In this document: in pieces, positions 53,797-62,159 of the stretch | Layout of the letters: each line of letters opens with the position of its first letter | Numbering within the stretch: the stretch's first letter is position 1 | Assembly (NCBI RefSeq): GCF_000498535.1 | Contig: NZ_AVGG01000001.1 | Span: 372,001-436,000 of the forward strand | Source of the DNA: Flavobacterium limnosediminis JC2902 | GTDB taxonomy: Bacteria > Bacteroidota > Bacteroidia > Flavobacteriales > Flavobacteriaceae | Length of the DNA: 64,000 nt | Direction: 5' to 3' | Notes under the pieces: model-generated | Told to the model about the DNA's origin: nothing | What the model saw: only the letters and a program-made list of their open reading frames with translations | Database searches by the model: none | Position numbers and translations under genes: made by a program

Positions 53797-54419
53797 TTCT
53801 CAAACACTATATCAATATAAGGCAATATGAAATCAATATCCCCAGGGCCATTTGTAGCATCTGACACATCACTAAATTTAGAGCCTGTGACAGTCATACC
53901 ATTTAAAGAAATCGGCAAAACACTTATTGTGTTCAGATTATCATAGGATTCTATTAGCCTGCCGCAAACATTATAAGCATCACCATCCCAATTTGTTTGA
54001 ATACGTCGGATTGAGTAAGAAACATTTGGCAAAAGAGATATTGTAGAAGTCGGGGCCACATAACTTGTTGCTGTCTGTGAAAAAATATGAGTTCCACTAT
54101 AGAGAACTATATTGGTGTCATTGTTTTCTATCTCAATAATATAAGGTATAGCAGGGTCACTATGAACACTCTGATAACCTATACTACAGATGGTTTTAGA
54201 AGAAGAAAGTGTAAAAGAATATTCATGTATCTCGCTATCCATGGTTACCAATTCATGTGATGAGGATGCTACTGCCAGACTACTATACATTTGTTGAAAC
54301 GTTGTATTACCAACATCACAAACCGGATCGTGATTCACAATTGCATCATCCTGGTCAGAACAACCCAAAAGAAAAAAGAAGAAAAATAAAAACCGTAACC
54401 CCTTTACTGTAGTCTTCAT
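53793..54419 (-). CDS. lipoprotein, function unknown
   Basis: A 208-residue exported protein with a lipobox LLGCSDQD (Cys about 20) after a very Phe-rich hydrophobic core. The mature part is beta-rich and polar, with ICSIGYQSVHSDPAIPYIIE and SYSIRRIQTNWDGDAYNVCG. No family recognised; similar hypothetical lipoproteins are common and poorly conserved in Bacteroidota. It is a single gene convergent with ogt. Confidence 0.7.
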   Translation of the reverse strand: MKTTVKGLRFLFFFFFLLGCSDQDDAIVNHDPVCDVGNTTFQQMYSSLAVASSSHELVTMDSEIHEYSFTLSSSKTICSIGYQSVHSDPAIPYIIEIENNDTNIVLYSGTHIFSQTATSYVAPTSTISLLPNVSYSIRRIQTNWDGDAYNVCGRLIESYDNLNTISVLPISLNGMTVTGSKFSDVSDATNGPGDIDFILPYIDIVFEN

Positions 54420-54531
54420 AACAAGTATATTTTTAAATTAAAGATGAAAATTGTAAGAGAAGGTTGCGTCAAAATAAATTTCTAATACATTTTATAATTT
54501 TTGTTACTTTTATCAATATAACTGAATCAAC

Positions 54532-55689
54532 ATGACTTTCCTTAAAAAATTCCTGAAATGGTTTGCAATCATTTTTGCAAGCATTATCATTCTGATGTAC
54601 ATCTTTGATGTAGATTACCTGCTTCGGGCAGTGCGCACCATTTATTTCAGAGGCTATACCACGGCTTTCCTGGATGATTATACCCATTTCCCGAATCGCG
54701 AAATCAAGAAAGGAACCGCGCAACCCTGGGCGATTGCAAAAGACTACAATTCGGTTCCCGCTACCGAAGAACTGAATAAAACGCATAAAGAACTGGGCAC
54801 CGTGGCGTACCTAATCATTAAAGACGACAGCATCTGGCACGAAAGTTATTTTGACGGCTATGGAACAAACTCGAAATCCAATTCGTTTTCGATGGCGAAA
54901 AGTGTGATTTCGGCGGCGTTGGGTAAAGCGATTATGGAAGGGAAAATCAAAAGTTTGGACCAAAAAGTGACCGACTTTTTCCCGGAACTGAAAGGCCAAT
55001 TTGCCAAAGAAGTGACCGTGGGCGATTTGTCGTCGATGGCTTCCGGATTGAACTGGGACGAAAAATATTACAGTCCGCTTTCCATCGTAACCCGCGCCTA
55101 TTTTGACGACGATTTAAAGAAAGTGATTTTAGGTTTGGACGTGAAAGAAAAACCGGGACAATCCTTCAAATACTTGAGCGGTTCCACGGAATTATTGGCG
55201 ATGTGCATTGAAAAAGCAACCGGAGAACACGTCTCCGATTATGTTTCCAAGAAATTCTGGCAACCGATGGGTGCGGAAAACGACGCGCTTTGGCAACTTG
55301 ACCATAATCCGGACGGTATTGAAAAAGCCTATTGCTGTATTGCAAGTAATGCGAGGGATTTTGCGCGTTTCGGAAAACTGTACAAACAAGGTGGAAAATG
55401 GAACGGTCAACAACTTTTGGACAGTGCGTTTGTAGCTAAATCGATTACCCCGAGATTTCCTAACAGCCCGCAATACGGTTACGGTTTCTGGCTGCACAAC
55501 ATCAACGGGAAACAACTGTTTTACATGCGCGGGCATTTGGGGCAATTCGTGATTGTGATTCCGAAAGACAATGTGATCATCGTGCGCTTAGGCCATATCA
55601 AGGGCTTACAGACCGAAGAAGATCCGCACAGCAACGATTTGTATGTTTATGTAAATGAAGCGTATAAAATGTTGGAAAAAAGAAAATAA
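54532..55689 (+). CDS. serine hydrolase, beta-lactamase class C-like
   Basis: A 385-residue protein of the beta-lactamase/D-Ala-carboxypeptidase (AmpC/EstB-like) fold. One N-terminal membrane helix (about 9-27) anchors it. The nucleophile motif SxxK is SMAK (about 120); the YxN position reads FKYLSGS, where Ser replaces Asn, and the third motif is RGHLGQ. This pattern is typical for esterases and peptidases of the family rather than true beta-lactamases, so resistance cannot be inferred. Monocistronic. Confidence 0.9.
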   Translation: MTFLKKFLKWFAIIFASIIILMYIFDVDYLLRAVRTIYFRGYTTAFLDDYTHFPNREIKKGTAQPWAIAKDYNSVPATEELNKTHKELGTVAYLIIKDDSIWHESYFDGYGTNSKSNSFSMAKSVISAALGKAIMEGKIKSLDQKVTDFFPELKGQFAKEVTVGDLSSMASGLNWDEKYYSPLSIVTRAYFDDDLKKVILGLDVKEKPGQSFKYLSGSTELLAMCIEKATGEHVSDYVSKKFWQPMGAENDALWQLDHNPDGIEKAYCCIASNARDFARFGKLYKQGGKWNGQQLLDSAFVAKSITPRFPNSPQYGYGFWLHNINGKQLFYMRGHLGQFVIVIPKDNVIIVRLGHIKGLQTEEDPHSNDLYVYVNEAYKMLEKRK

Positions 55690-55750
55690 TTCTTTTATTT
55701 GTAGTGATTTTCATATATAAGCCAAATAATCCTAATACAAACCATGCAAC

Positions 55751-56464
55751 ATGATTGAGAAAATTAATCTGGAGAACATTCTCTTTTTAGACATCGAAAC
55801 GGTTCCGGAAGAAGAAAATTTTAACGTCTTAGACGAAACCAAACAGGCGCTTTTCGACGCAAAAACGAAATACCAGCGCAAAGACGATTTTACCGCCGAA
55901 GAATTTTACGAACGCGCCGGTATTTGGGCCGAATTCGGAAAAATCATCTGCATTTCGGTAGGTTATTTTACTTTTAAGGGCGACATTCGTCATTTTAGGG
56001 TGACTTCCTTTTTTGGTGACGAAGTTAAAATCCTCAAGGATTTCAGCAACCTTTTGAACAACCATTTCAGTCAGCCGCAACATATTTTATGCGGACACAA
56101 CGCCAAGGAATTCGACTTTCCGTTCATCGCGAGACGCATGATTATCCATCAGATTGCGATTCCGATGAAACTGAACCTGTTCGGTAAAAAACCTTGGGAA
56201 GTTCCGCATCTGGACACCATGGAATTGTGGAAATTCGGCGATTACAAAACCTTTACCTCGCTGAAATTATTGACCAACGTACTCGGGATTCCTTCCCCGA
56301 AAGACGATATCGACGGCAGCGAAGTGGCGCATACGTTTTATGTGGAGAAAGACATCGACCGTATCATTACGTATTGTGAAAAGGACGTGATTGCGGTAGC
56401 GCAGGTGTTGTTGCGATTGCGCAGGGAGGATTTGCTGATTGAGGAGGAAGTTATTCATATTTAG
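55751..56464 (+). CDS. PolB-like 3'-5' exonuclease
   Basis: A 237-residue DEDDy-type exonuclease similar to the proofreading domain of family B DNA polymerases (predicted 3'-5' exonuclease, Pfam DNA_pol_B_exo2). The catalytic acids are D14 and E16 in LFLDIETVP, Asp in HNAKEFDFPFIARR and Tyr/Asp in ITYCEKDVIA. It has no polymerase domain. Role unproven; DNA end processing or RNA turnover is likely from the fold. Confidence 0.9.
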   Translation: MIEKINLENILFLDIETVPEEENFNVLDETKQALFDAKTKYQRKDDFTAEEFYERAGIWAEFGKIICISVGYFTFKGDIRHFRVTSFFGDEVKILKDFSNLLNNHFSQPQHILCGHNAKEFDFPFIARRMIIHQIAIPMKLNLFGKKPWEVPHLDTMELWKFGDYKTFTSLKLLTNVLGIPSPKDDIDGSEVAHTFYVEKDIDRIITYCEKDVIAVAQVLLRLRREDLLIEEEVIHI

Positions 56465-56480
56465 GAGCTCTTTCCCGCTT

Positions 56481-56600
56481 CCCGATAGCTATCGGGACAC
56501 TTTATCTTTTTTGCTGTCATGCTCGGTGGAAATATCCGTACAGTAAAAAAGGACGTCGTTCCACCCGAGCGAAGCGAATTGACGAAGTAATCGGGGCTAA
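56481..56600. repeat. palindromic intergenic repeat region
   Basis: The 16-base perfect palindrome CCCGATAGCTATCGGG (56481-56496) is followed by a larger inverted repeat (GCTCGGTGGAA at 56521-56531 pairing with TTCCACCCGAGC at 56560-56571, one bulge) and GAGCGAAGCGAATTGACGAA. GACGAAGTAA recurs near 56661. The gap 56465-56724 contains no gene. Such REP-like elements are common between genes in this phylum. Confidence 0.55.
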
Positions 56601-56724
56601 GGCATTTGGAAACTTCAGTTTTAATCGTGTTCGTTGCGACCCGAGACCAAAGGTCAAACAGACGAAGTAAAAAACCTTTGCGAACTTTGCGGTTAAATAG
56701 TACATTTACAAAAAAACAGATTTT

Positions 56725-58164
56725 ATGGTATTGAGCAGATTTTGGTTGGCAATTTTTATTTCTTCGATTGCCTTTATTGTCATCAGTTTATTTTCCGGAA
56801 ACAGTTATTCCATCGATTACGCACTGAACGGAAAAAAAGACGAACCGCTACTGATCTCCGAAAAATACCTGAAGGAAGTCCCTGCTTTCATCAAAGACAG
56901 CATTGAAAAAGCGCCGGAGAACACCATCGTCATCAATACAATCGAAACCAATCCGGATACGACTTACGTTTACAAGAACCAAACGGTAAAAATCTTCAGC
57001 GGCGTACAAAAATCGGATGGTTTACTGCCAACTTGTAAAAGTACATTAGTTGATCTGATTCTCCCGCTAATTGCGTACCTGGCCTTTTTCTGTGGTTTAA
57101 TGGAACTTTTGATTATCTCGGGTGCTTCCGGAAAATTAGCTAAAGTACTAAGCCCCGTGTTTGTAAAAGTGTTTCCGAGTATTCCGAAAAACCATCCGTC
57201 TATTTCTTATATGACTTTAAATTTTGCTGCTAACTTCTTGGGATTGGATTCTGCGGCCACTCCATTTGGGTTAAAAGCCATGGAAAGTTTACAGGAAATC
57301 AATCCCGAAAAAGACAAAGCCAGCGATGCCCAAATTATGTTCATGTGTCTGCATGCTTCGGGGCTCACTTTAATTGCCACTTCCATTATTGGTTATCGGG
57401 CTGCTGCGGGTGCTACCAACCCAGCCGATGTTATGCTACCTTGTATTATCACTTCATTTATCGGTACGATTGCCGCTTTTCTGATTGTTGGCGTTAAACA
57501 AAAAATTAATTTCAAGAGCGCTTCTTTGGTGGCCGTCCTGATGGCATTAATTGCCGGAATCATTGGCTTGCTGATGTATGTAAACCATTTGGATCTAATC
57601 GGTAAAAACTATTTCACTTCCAATCTTTCCGCATTAATATTAGTGGGAATTATTGCTTTTACTTTGATTTTTTCCTTCCGAAAGGAAAAGAAGTTTATTG
57701 AGTCAAACACCACTGTTTTTGAAGCCTTTGTAACAGGTGCCAATAACGGCGTTAAAACTGGGGTTACTATTTTTCCATATGTTTTGGGAATGTTAGTGGC
57801 CATTTCGTTATTCAGAAACAGCGGTTTATTTGAAATTATCAGTAATTGGATCGCGTTTGTTTTCTCCAATATGGGTGTAAGCAAAGAAATCACCGATGCG
57901 TTACCGGTGGCATTGCTTCGACCTTTTAGTTCTGCAGGATCAAGAGGATTTTTAATCGATTCGATGAATACTTTTGGAGCCGATTCCTTAACCGGAAGAT
58001 TAAGCAGTATTTTCCAATGCAGCGCAGAAAGCACGTTTTATGTGATTGCGGTGTACTTTGGTTCGGTTAATATAAAAAATACCCGTTACGCTTTAGGAAC
58101 AATGCTTTTGGTGGATGTAATTTGTGTGATTACGGCGATTTTCGTGGCTAGTTGGTTTTTTTAA
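56725..58164 (+). CDS. SpmA-SpmB fused Gate-domain membrane protein
   Basis: A 479-residue inner-membrane protein with about 12 helices and two nucleoside-recognition (Gate) domains. The first half is SpmA-like (LNFAANFLGLDSAATPFGLK) and the second SpmB-like (ALLRPFSSAGSRGFLIDS, then FQCSAESTFYVIAVYFGSV). In Bacillus SpmA and SpmB are separate proteins needed for spore-core dehydration; Flavobacteria do not sporulate, so here it may be a transporter of unknown substrate. Residues 35-100 form an extracytoplasmic insertion. Confidence 0.9.
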   Translation: MVLSRFWLAIFISSIAFIVISLFSGNSYSIDYALNGKKDEPLLISEKYLKEVPAFIKDSIEKAPENTIVINTIETNPDTTYVYKNQTVKIFSGVQKSDGLLPTCKSTLVDLILPLIAYLAFFCGLMELLIISGASGKLAKVLSPVFVKVFPSIPKNHPSISYMTLNFAANFLGLDSAATPFGLKAMESLQEINPEKDKASDAQIMFMCLHASGLTLIATSIIGYRAAAGATNPADVMLPCIITSFIGTIAAFLIVGVKQKINFKSASLVAVLMALIAGIIGLLMYVNHLDLIGKNYFTSNLSALILVGIIAFTLIFSFRKEKKFIESNTTVFEAFVTGANNGVKTGVTIFPYVLGMLVAISLFRNSGLFEIISNWIAFVFSNMGVSKEITDALPVALLRPFSSAGSRGFLIDSMNTFGADSLTGRLSSIFQCSAESTFYVIAVYFGSVNIKNTRYALGTMLLVDVICVITAIFVASWFF

Positions 58165-58170
58165 TCGTTT

Positions 58171-58197
58171 CCTGCAAGGTTTTCAAAACCCTATAGG
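58171..58197. repeat. 27-base palindromic element, left copy
   Basis: Starts CCTGCAAGGTTTT and ends AAAACCCTATAGG, an imperfect palindrome. The same length and layout occurs at 59716-59742, on the other side of the AraC-type gene. Confidence 0.7.
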
Positions 58198-58226
58198 TCC
58201 TTACAGTTTTAAGAACGATTCCAAAT

Positions 58227-58355
58227 ATGAAGTTAAAAGTTTTAGAAAAGAACAATTATTACCCCTTGGGTGAAATTGTAAAAAAAGTCAATTCAAGAGT
58301 TTTTGGTTTAATGAAACAAAACTTCTCGATACGTTGGATTCGCTACTCGAAGTGA
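58227..58355 (+). pseudogene. possible Rhs C-terminal relic
   Basis: A 42-codon open frame (MKLKVLEKNNYYPLGEIVKK, then VNSRVFGLMKQNF). The VLEKNNYYPLG segment resembles the (E)NNYYPFG motif that ends Rhs-repeat cores in Bacteroidota. Nothing else of such a gene is left on either side, so it is either decayed DNA or a chance match. It ends in a repeat-like sequence, ACTTCTCGATACG ... CTACTCGAAGTGACG (58321-58357). Confidence 0.3.
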
Positions 58356-58419
58356 CGTCTATCGGGAACCATTTCTTAGAAGAAATTCATAAAATCTGTT
58401 ACTTGAAATAAAGTCAAAG

Positions 58420-59532
58420 ATGAAACAGTTATTCGATTTTTTTATGATCTCAGGTGTATTGCTTGGCATTGTCTTTATAATCGCCACGCAGTGCTCAAAA
58501 AACAGAAATGATAAAACCATCATTTATCTTGACTTATTCATTGCTTTTTTACTGCTTAGTAACCTCCAATCGTTTTTATTTGAATCCGTTTTTACTGAAG
58601 CTCCCTTCTTTATCCGCAGGTTACTTATTCCTTGGTATGCATTGATTCTTCCTGCTTTTTATACTTTTTTCATGTATTATTTAAAAATTGAAAAAAAGGT
58701 ACCATCATATATTAAAGCTGCACTTCTCATTTTTACAGTAGAAATCATAATCAGAGTAATGCTATTTACTCATTATTTTCATCAGGAAAACAGTATGTTC
58801 ATCGGAAAATATAAGCAATTTGAAGAAATTGCAAATACTGCCTTAATGCTATTTATTTTCATAAAAACGTTAGTCGTAATATTTAAATATTCCGATTTAT
58901 ATAGCCCGATTCTCGCTTATGACAATCTGAAATGGATGAAAAACTTTGCTTTTATCAGTGGGATTGTACTCCTTATGTGGATTTGCGCTATTATTTTAAA
59001 TTTTAACGACCCAATTACTCCTAAAGTATGGATTTATTATCCGGTGCGTATCAGTTCCACCGCTTTATTCTATTGGCTCGCTTATCATGGGTATTATAAT
59101 TACTCCTTAATGATTGAAAGGATTGCTTTGAGAAAAGAAATTTTAGCCGATGACAAATGCAAAAACAACATTTTGCCAAACAATCATTTTTCGGATGATA
59201 AATTTCTGATGATTAAAAAACACATTGAAAAAAACAAACGTTATCGTGATCCTTACTTCAGTTTGGATAAATTATCAACCGAATTAATGATGAGCACTAG
59301 CAAATTGTCACAACTAATCAATAAAGAAAGCGGACATAATTTTTCAGATTTCATCAATCATTTACGAGTTGAAAATGCAAAAAAATACCTAACCGACTCT
59401 AACTTTTCCAATTATACTATCATTGCCATTGGACTTGAGTGCGGCTTCAATTCCAAATCAGCATTTTACACAGCTTTTAAAAAATTCACCTCTGTTACTC
59501 CTTCCGAATACAAATTTCAAAAAGGATTATAG
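58420..59532 (+). CDS. membrane-anchored AraC-type regulator
   Basis: A 370-residue protein with about seven N-terminal helices (residues 5-235) and a C-terminal AraC DNA-binding domain (about 265-370): DKLSTELMMSTSKLSQLINK and IAIGLECGFNSKSAFYTAFK, then KFTSVTPSEYKFQ. This 7TM plus AraC architecture occurs in Bacteroidota; the signal and targets are unknown. It is the only intact gene in an accessory-looking patch bounded by two 27-base palindromes. Its DNA is visibly AT-richer than the fumarase gene next door. Confidence 0.9.
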   Translation: MKQLFDFFMISGVLLGIVFIIATQCSKNRNDKTIIYLDLFIAFLLLSNLQSFLFESVFTEAPFFIRRLLIPWYALILPAFYTFFMYYLKIEKKVPSYIKAALLIFTVEIIIRVMLFTHYFHQENSMFIGKYKQFEEIANTALMLFIFIKTLVVIFKYSDLYSPILAYDNLKWMKNFAFISGIVLLMWICAIILNFNDPITPKVWIYYPVRISSTALFYWLAYHGYYNYSLMIERIALRKEILADDKCKNNILPNNHFSDDKFLMIKKHIEKNKRYRDPYFSLDKLSTELMMSTSKLSQLINKESGHNFSDFINHLRVENAKKYLTDSNFSNYTIIAIGLECGFNSKSAFYTAFKKFTSVTPSEYKFQKGL

Positions 59533-59704
59533 TGCCCTGATTCTTATAATTTGGGCAACCACAGACATTCCGCTTTTGAATCGTTCAGATGAAACCAAAA
59601 TAAAAAGGAATGATGTTTTGGCATTATTTGAAAACAAAGGGAATTTCGTGTCTTGTCATAATCAAAAAAGTAGTCATCTAACCGAAAAATTTGCTTTGGA
59701 ATGA
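59533..59704 (+). pseudogene. possible decayed cytochrome c fragment
   Basis: After the regulator, a second frame (overlapping its end) stays open to a TGA at 59702. It encodes NDVLALFENKGNFVSCHNQKSS, which looks like a small cytochrome c haem site (CxxCH) in which the first Cys is Phe: FVSCH. No signal peptide and no separate start codon. May be the tail of a decayed gene; a chance similarity is equally possible. The gap to 59811 holds otherwise only the right palindrome. Confidence 0.25.
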
Positions 59705-59715
59705 ACTAAAGCATA

Positions 59716-59742
59716 CCTACAAGGTTTAAAAAACCTAGCAGG
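59716..59742. repeat. 27-base palindromic element, right copy
   Basis: Starts CCTACAAGGTTTA and ends AAAACCTAGCAGG; related to 58171-58197. Confidence 0.7.
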
Positions 59743-59811
59743 AAATCAACAGCAATCCATTCTTCATTCCCTCAATATTCCTTATATTTACGCTCCTAAA
59801 ATTACTATTAT

Positions 59812-61413
59812 ATGGACTTTATATACCAAGACCCGTATCCGATTCAAAAAGACGATACACAATACAGAAAAATCACTTCCGACTACGTTAAAGTGGAACA
59901 ATTGGGCGACCGTGAAATCTTAATGGTAGACCCAAAAGGTTTGGAATTATTAGCCGAAGAAGCAATGAGCGACGTATCGTTCATGTTGCGTTCTTCGCAT
60001 TTGCAAAAACTGAGAAACATCATCGAAGACCCCGAAGCGACCGACAACGATCGTTTTGTGGCCTATAACTTATTGCAAAATGCCGTAGTGGCTGTAGATG
60101 GGCAATTGCCATCGTGCCAGGATACCGGAACGGCAATCGTAATGGGTAAAAAGGGAGAAAACGTATATACCGGAGCTGATGACGGCGAATGGTTGTCGAA
60201 AGGGATTTTCAACACCTATGAAAAAAGAAACCTGCGTTATTCACAGATTGTTCCGATTTCGATGTTTGAAGAAAAGAACTCCGGTTCGAACCTTCCTGCG
60301 CAAATCGATATATATGCAAAAAAAGGAAACTCTTATGAATTTCTGTTTTTAGCAAAAGGTGGTGGCTCTGCCAACAAAACTTTCCTGTATCAGAAAACAA
60401 AATCATTATTAAACGAAAAATCTCTGGATGAATTCGTTCGCGAGCGCATCATGGATTTGGGAACTTCGGCTTGTCCTCCCTATCACTTGGCGATCGTTAT
60501 CGGCGGTACTTCTGCGGAAGCGAATTTAGCTGCCGTGAAAAAAGCATCAGCCGGATACTTCGACAATTTACCAACCAGCGGAAACATGGCTGGTCAGGCC
60601 TTCCGTGATTTGGAATGGGAAAAACGCGTACAGAAAATTTGTGAAGAAAGCCACATCGGCGCACAGTTTGGCGGAAAATATCTAACGCATGACGTTCGTG
60701 TAATCCGTTTACCGCGTCACGCTGCTTCTTGTCCGGTTGGAATGGGGGTTTCCTGTTCGGCTGACAGAAACATCAAAGGAAAAATTACCAAAGACGGTAT
60801 TTTCGTAGAACAATTGGAAGTGAATCCGAAACAGTTCTTACCGGAAACAGTTCCACATTTGGAAGATCCGGTTGAAATCGACCTGAACCGTCCGATGTCG
60901 GAAGTTTTGGCTGAATTATCCAAATACCCAATCAAAACCCGTTTGAAACTGAACGGTACGTTGATCGTGGCACGTGATATCGCTCATGCGAAAATCAAAG
61001 AATTATTGGACGCCGGAAAACCAATGCCGGAGTATTTCAAAAACCACCCGATTTATTATGCAGGTCCAGCCAAAACTCCGGAAGGAATGCCTTCGGGAAG
61101 TTTCGGACCAACCACTGCCGGACGTATGGACGTGTATGTGGACGAATTCCAGAAACATGGCGGAAGCATGATTATGTTGGCCAAAGGAAACCGCTCAAAA
61201 GACGTGATGAATGCGTGCAACAAATACGGCGGATTCTATTTAGGTTCGATTGGTGGCCCTGCCGCAATTTTAGCCAAGGAGAACATTCTTTCCGTAGAAG
61301 TGGTGGATTTCGAAGAGTTGGGCATGGAAGCGGTACGTAAAATAACGATTAAAGATTTCCCTGCTTTCATCATTACCGATGATAAAGGGAATGATTTCTT
61401 TGAGAATTTGTAA
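59812..61413 (+). CDS. fumA: class I fumarate hydratase (4Fe-4S)
   Basis: A 533-residue iron-sulphur fumarase of the citric-acid cycle, single-chain form with fused alpha and beta parts as in E. coli FumA/FumB. Cluster-binding Cys residues are visible in [14 protein letters not shown] (about 103) and in [16 protein letters not shown] (about 305-315). The beta domain carries [20 protein letters not shown] and the GRMDVY segment. Complete length. Such enzymes are sensitive to oxygen and iron limitation, which fits an organism with dedicated iron uptake. Confidence 0.96.
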   Translation: MDFIYQDPYPIQKDDTQYRKITSDYVKVEQLGDREILMVDPKGLELLAEEAMSDVSFMLRSSHLQKLRNIIEDPEATDNDRFVAYNLLQNAVVAVDGQLPSCQDTGTAIVMGKKGENVYTGADDGEWLSKGIFNTYEKRNLRYSQIVPISMFEEKNSGSNLPAQIDIYAKKGNSYEFLFLAKGGGSANKTFLYQKTKSLLNEKSLDEFVRERIMDLGTSACPPYHLAIVIGGTSAEANLAAVKKASAGYFDNLPTSGNMAGQAFRDLEWEKRVQKICEESHIGAQFGGKYLTHDVRVIRLPRHAASCPVGMGVSCSADRNIKGKITKDGIFVEQLEVNPKQFLPETVPHLEDPVEIDLNRPMSEVLAELSKYPIKTRLKLNGTLIVARDIAHAKIKELLDAGKPMPEYFKNHPIYYAGPAKTPEGMPSGSFGPTTAGRMDVYVDEFQKHGGSMIMLAKGNRSKDVMNACNKYGGFYLGSIGGPAAILAKENILSVEVVDFEELGMEAVRKITIKDFPAFIITDDKGNDFFENL

Positions 61414-61420
61414 TCTTTAT

Positions 61421-61453
61421 TAGAGAGAATAGAATAAAGAGCAAAGAAAATAG
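61421..61453. repeat. AGAATAAAGAG-type word repeat after fumarase
   Basis: Short words (GAGAATAGAATAAAGAGCAA, then AGAAAATAG) fill the space between the fumarase stop and its terminator, like the tract at 34611-34640. Confidence 0.45.
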
Positions 61454-61489
61454 AAAAACCCGTCTTCAAATATTGGAGACGGGTTTTTA
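61454..61489. terminator. bidirectional terminator
   Basis: AAAAACCCGTCT / AGACGGGTTTTT perfect 12-base stem between the convergent fumarase and UDG-fold genes. Confidence 0.9.
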
Positions 61490-62131
61490 TTTTATATCAA
61501 ATTTATCGCGATAATAATCTACTTTAAAATCATGAATTGGTTTTTTCGAATCCTTGTATTTATCTTTGTTTTCCAAAAACAATTTCGACTTTGAAAGCCC
61601 TATGTTTGAGCTACCGGAAGGAGAATACAATACGGTCAATTTAATCGGTCGGCCAAAAAAAGTATCTTCAACAACTTCCCTCTTTTGTCTTATATCCTGC
61701 GTAATTCTCTTCCCTAGGATATTCACGTAAAAAAGACGGAAAGCACCATTTTTCTGAAAACCGCTGGTAAAAAAGATTTCCGTGATATTCGAATTTTTAA
61801 TATCCGACAAGATTTGCTGGTTTAGTTCCAGCGGAATCAAATCACTGTCAAATGCGGTTGGAGTTGTCCGTTCACATTTCAATATGACATCACTGATGGC
61901 AATTTTCTTCTTCTGTAAAAAAGTCAATATCCCTTCCAATGTTAATGGCTGCTGCAAATCGCCCGGAAAGGCTTCACTTAAAATTTTCCAGATACTTGCT
62001 ACATTCCCATAGAAAAAAGGAAGCGCAAAATCCGCATGATTATGAGGATGAATAGTCCCGACAATAAGTTTTTCACTATCCTTCAAAATCGGATACTTTT
62101 CAAGATATTGATGTGTCGTTATCATCCGCAA
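61487..62131 (-). CDS. uracil-DNA-glycosylase-fold protein
   Basis: A 214-residue protein with the UDG/Mug-type fold. Motif A region is IVGTIHPHNHADFALPFFYG (about 23-42), corresponding to the GxxP...F-Y-G of the superfamily, and motif B is SPSGSSN (about 170-176). The usual water-activating Asp/Asn of family 1-5 enzymes is not obvious (IHPHN instead), so substrate and activity are uncertain. Relatives include putative DNA-deoxyinosine glycosylases. Next to an RlmI-like gene on the same strand. Confidence 0.75.
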   Translation of the reverse strand: MRMITTHQYLEKYPILKDSEKLIVGTIHPHNHADFALPFFYGNVASIWKILSEAFPGDLQQPLTLEGILTFLQKKKIAISDVILKCERTTPTAFDSDLIPLELNQQILSDIKNSNITEIFFTSGFQKNGAFRLFYVNILGKRITQDIRQKREVVEDTFFGRPIKLTVLYSPSGSSNIGLSKSKLFLENKDKYKDSKKPIHDFKVDYYRDKFDIK

Positions 62132-62159
62132 TGAATTCTATTGTTTCAAACAGACCTCC

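Noticed and set aside
53793..54419. A T9SS substrate in the lipoprotein upstream of the serine hydrolase
   Set aside because: The C-terminus lacks the PNP motif and basic last strand; the lipobox indicates a lipoprotein instead.
54532..55689. Beta-lactam resistance gene
   Set aside because: SxxK is present, but the YxN position is altered and an N-terminal anchor is present; this family includes many esterases and peptidases.
56465..56724. tRNA or other structured RNA gene
   Set aside because: No cloverleaf, no T-loop GTTCRA with correct spacing; inverted repeats fit REP-like elements better.
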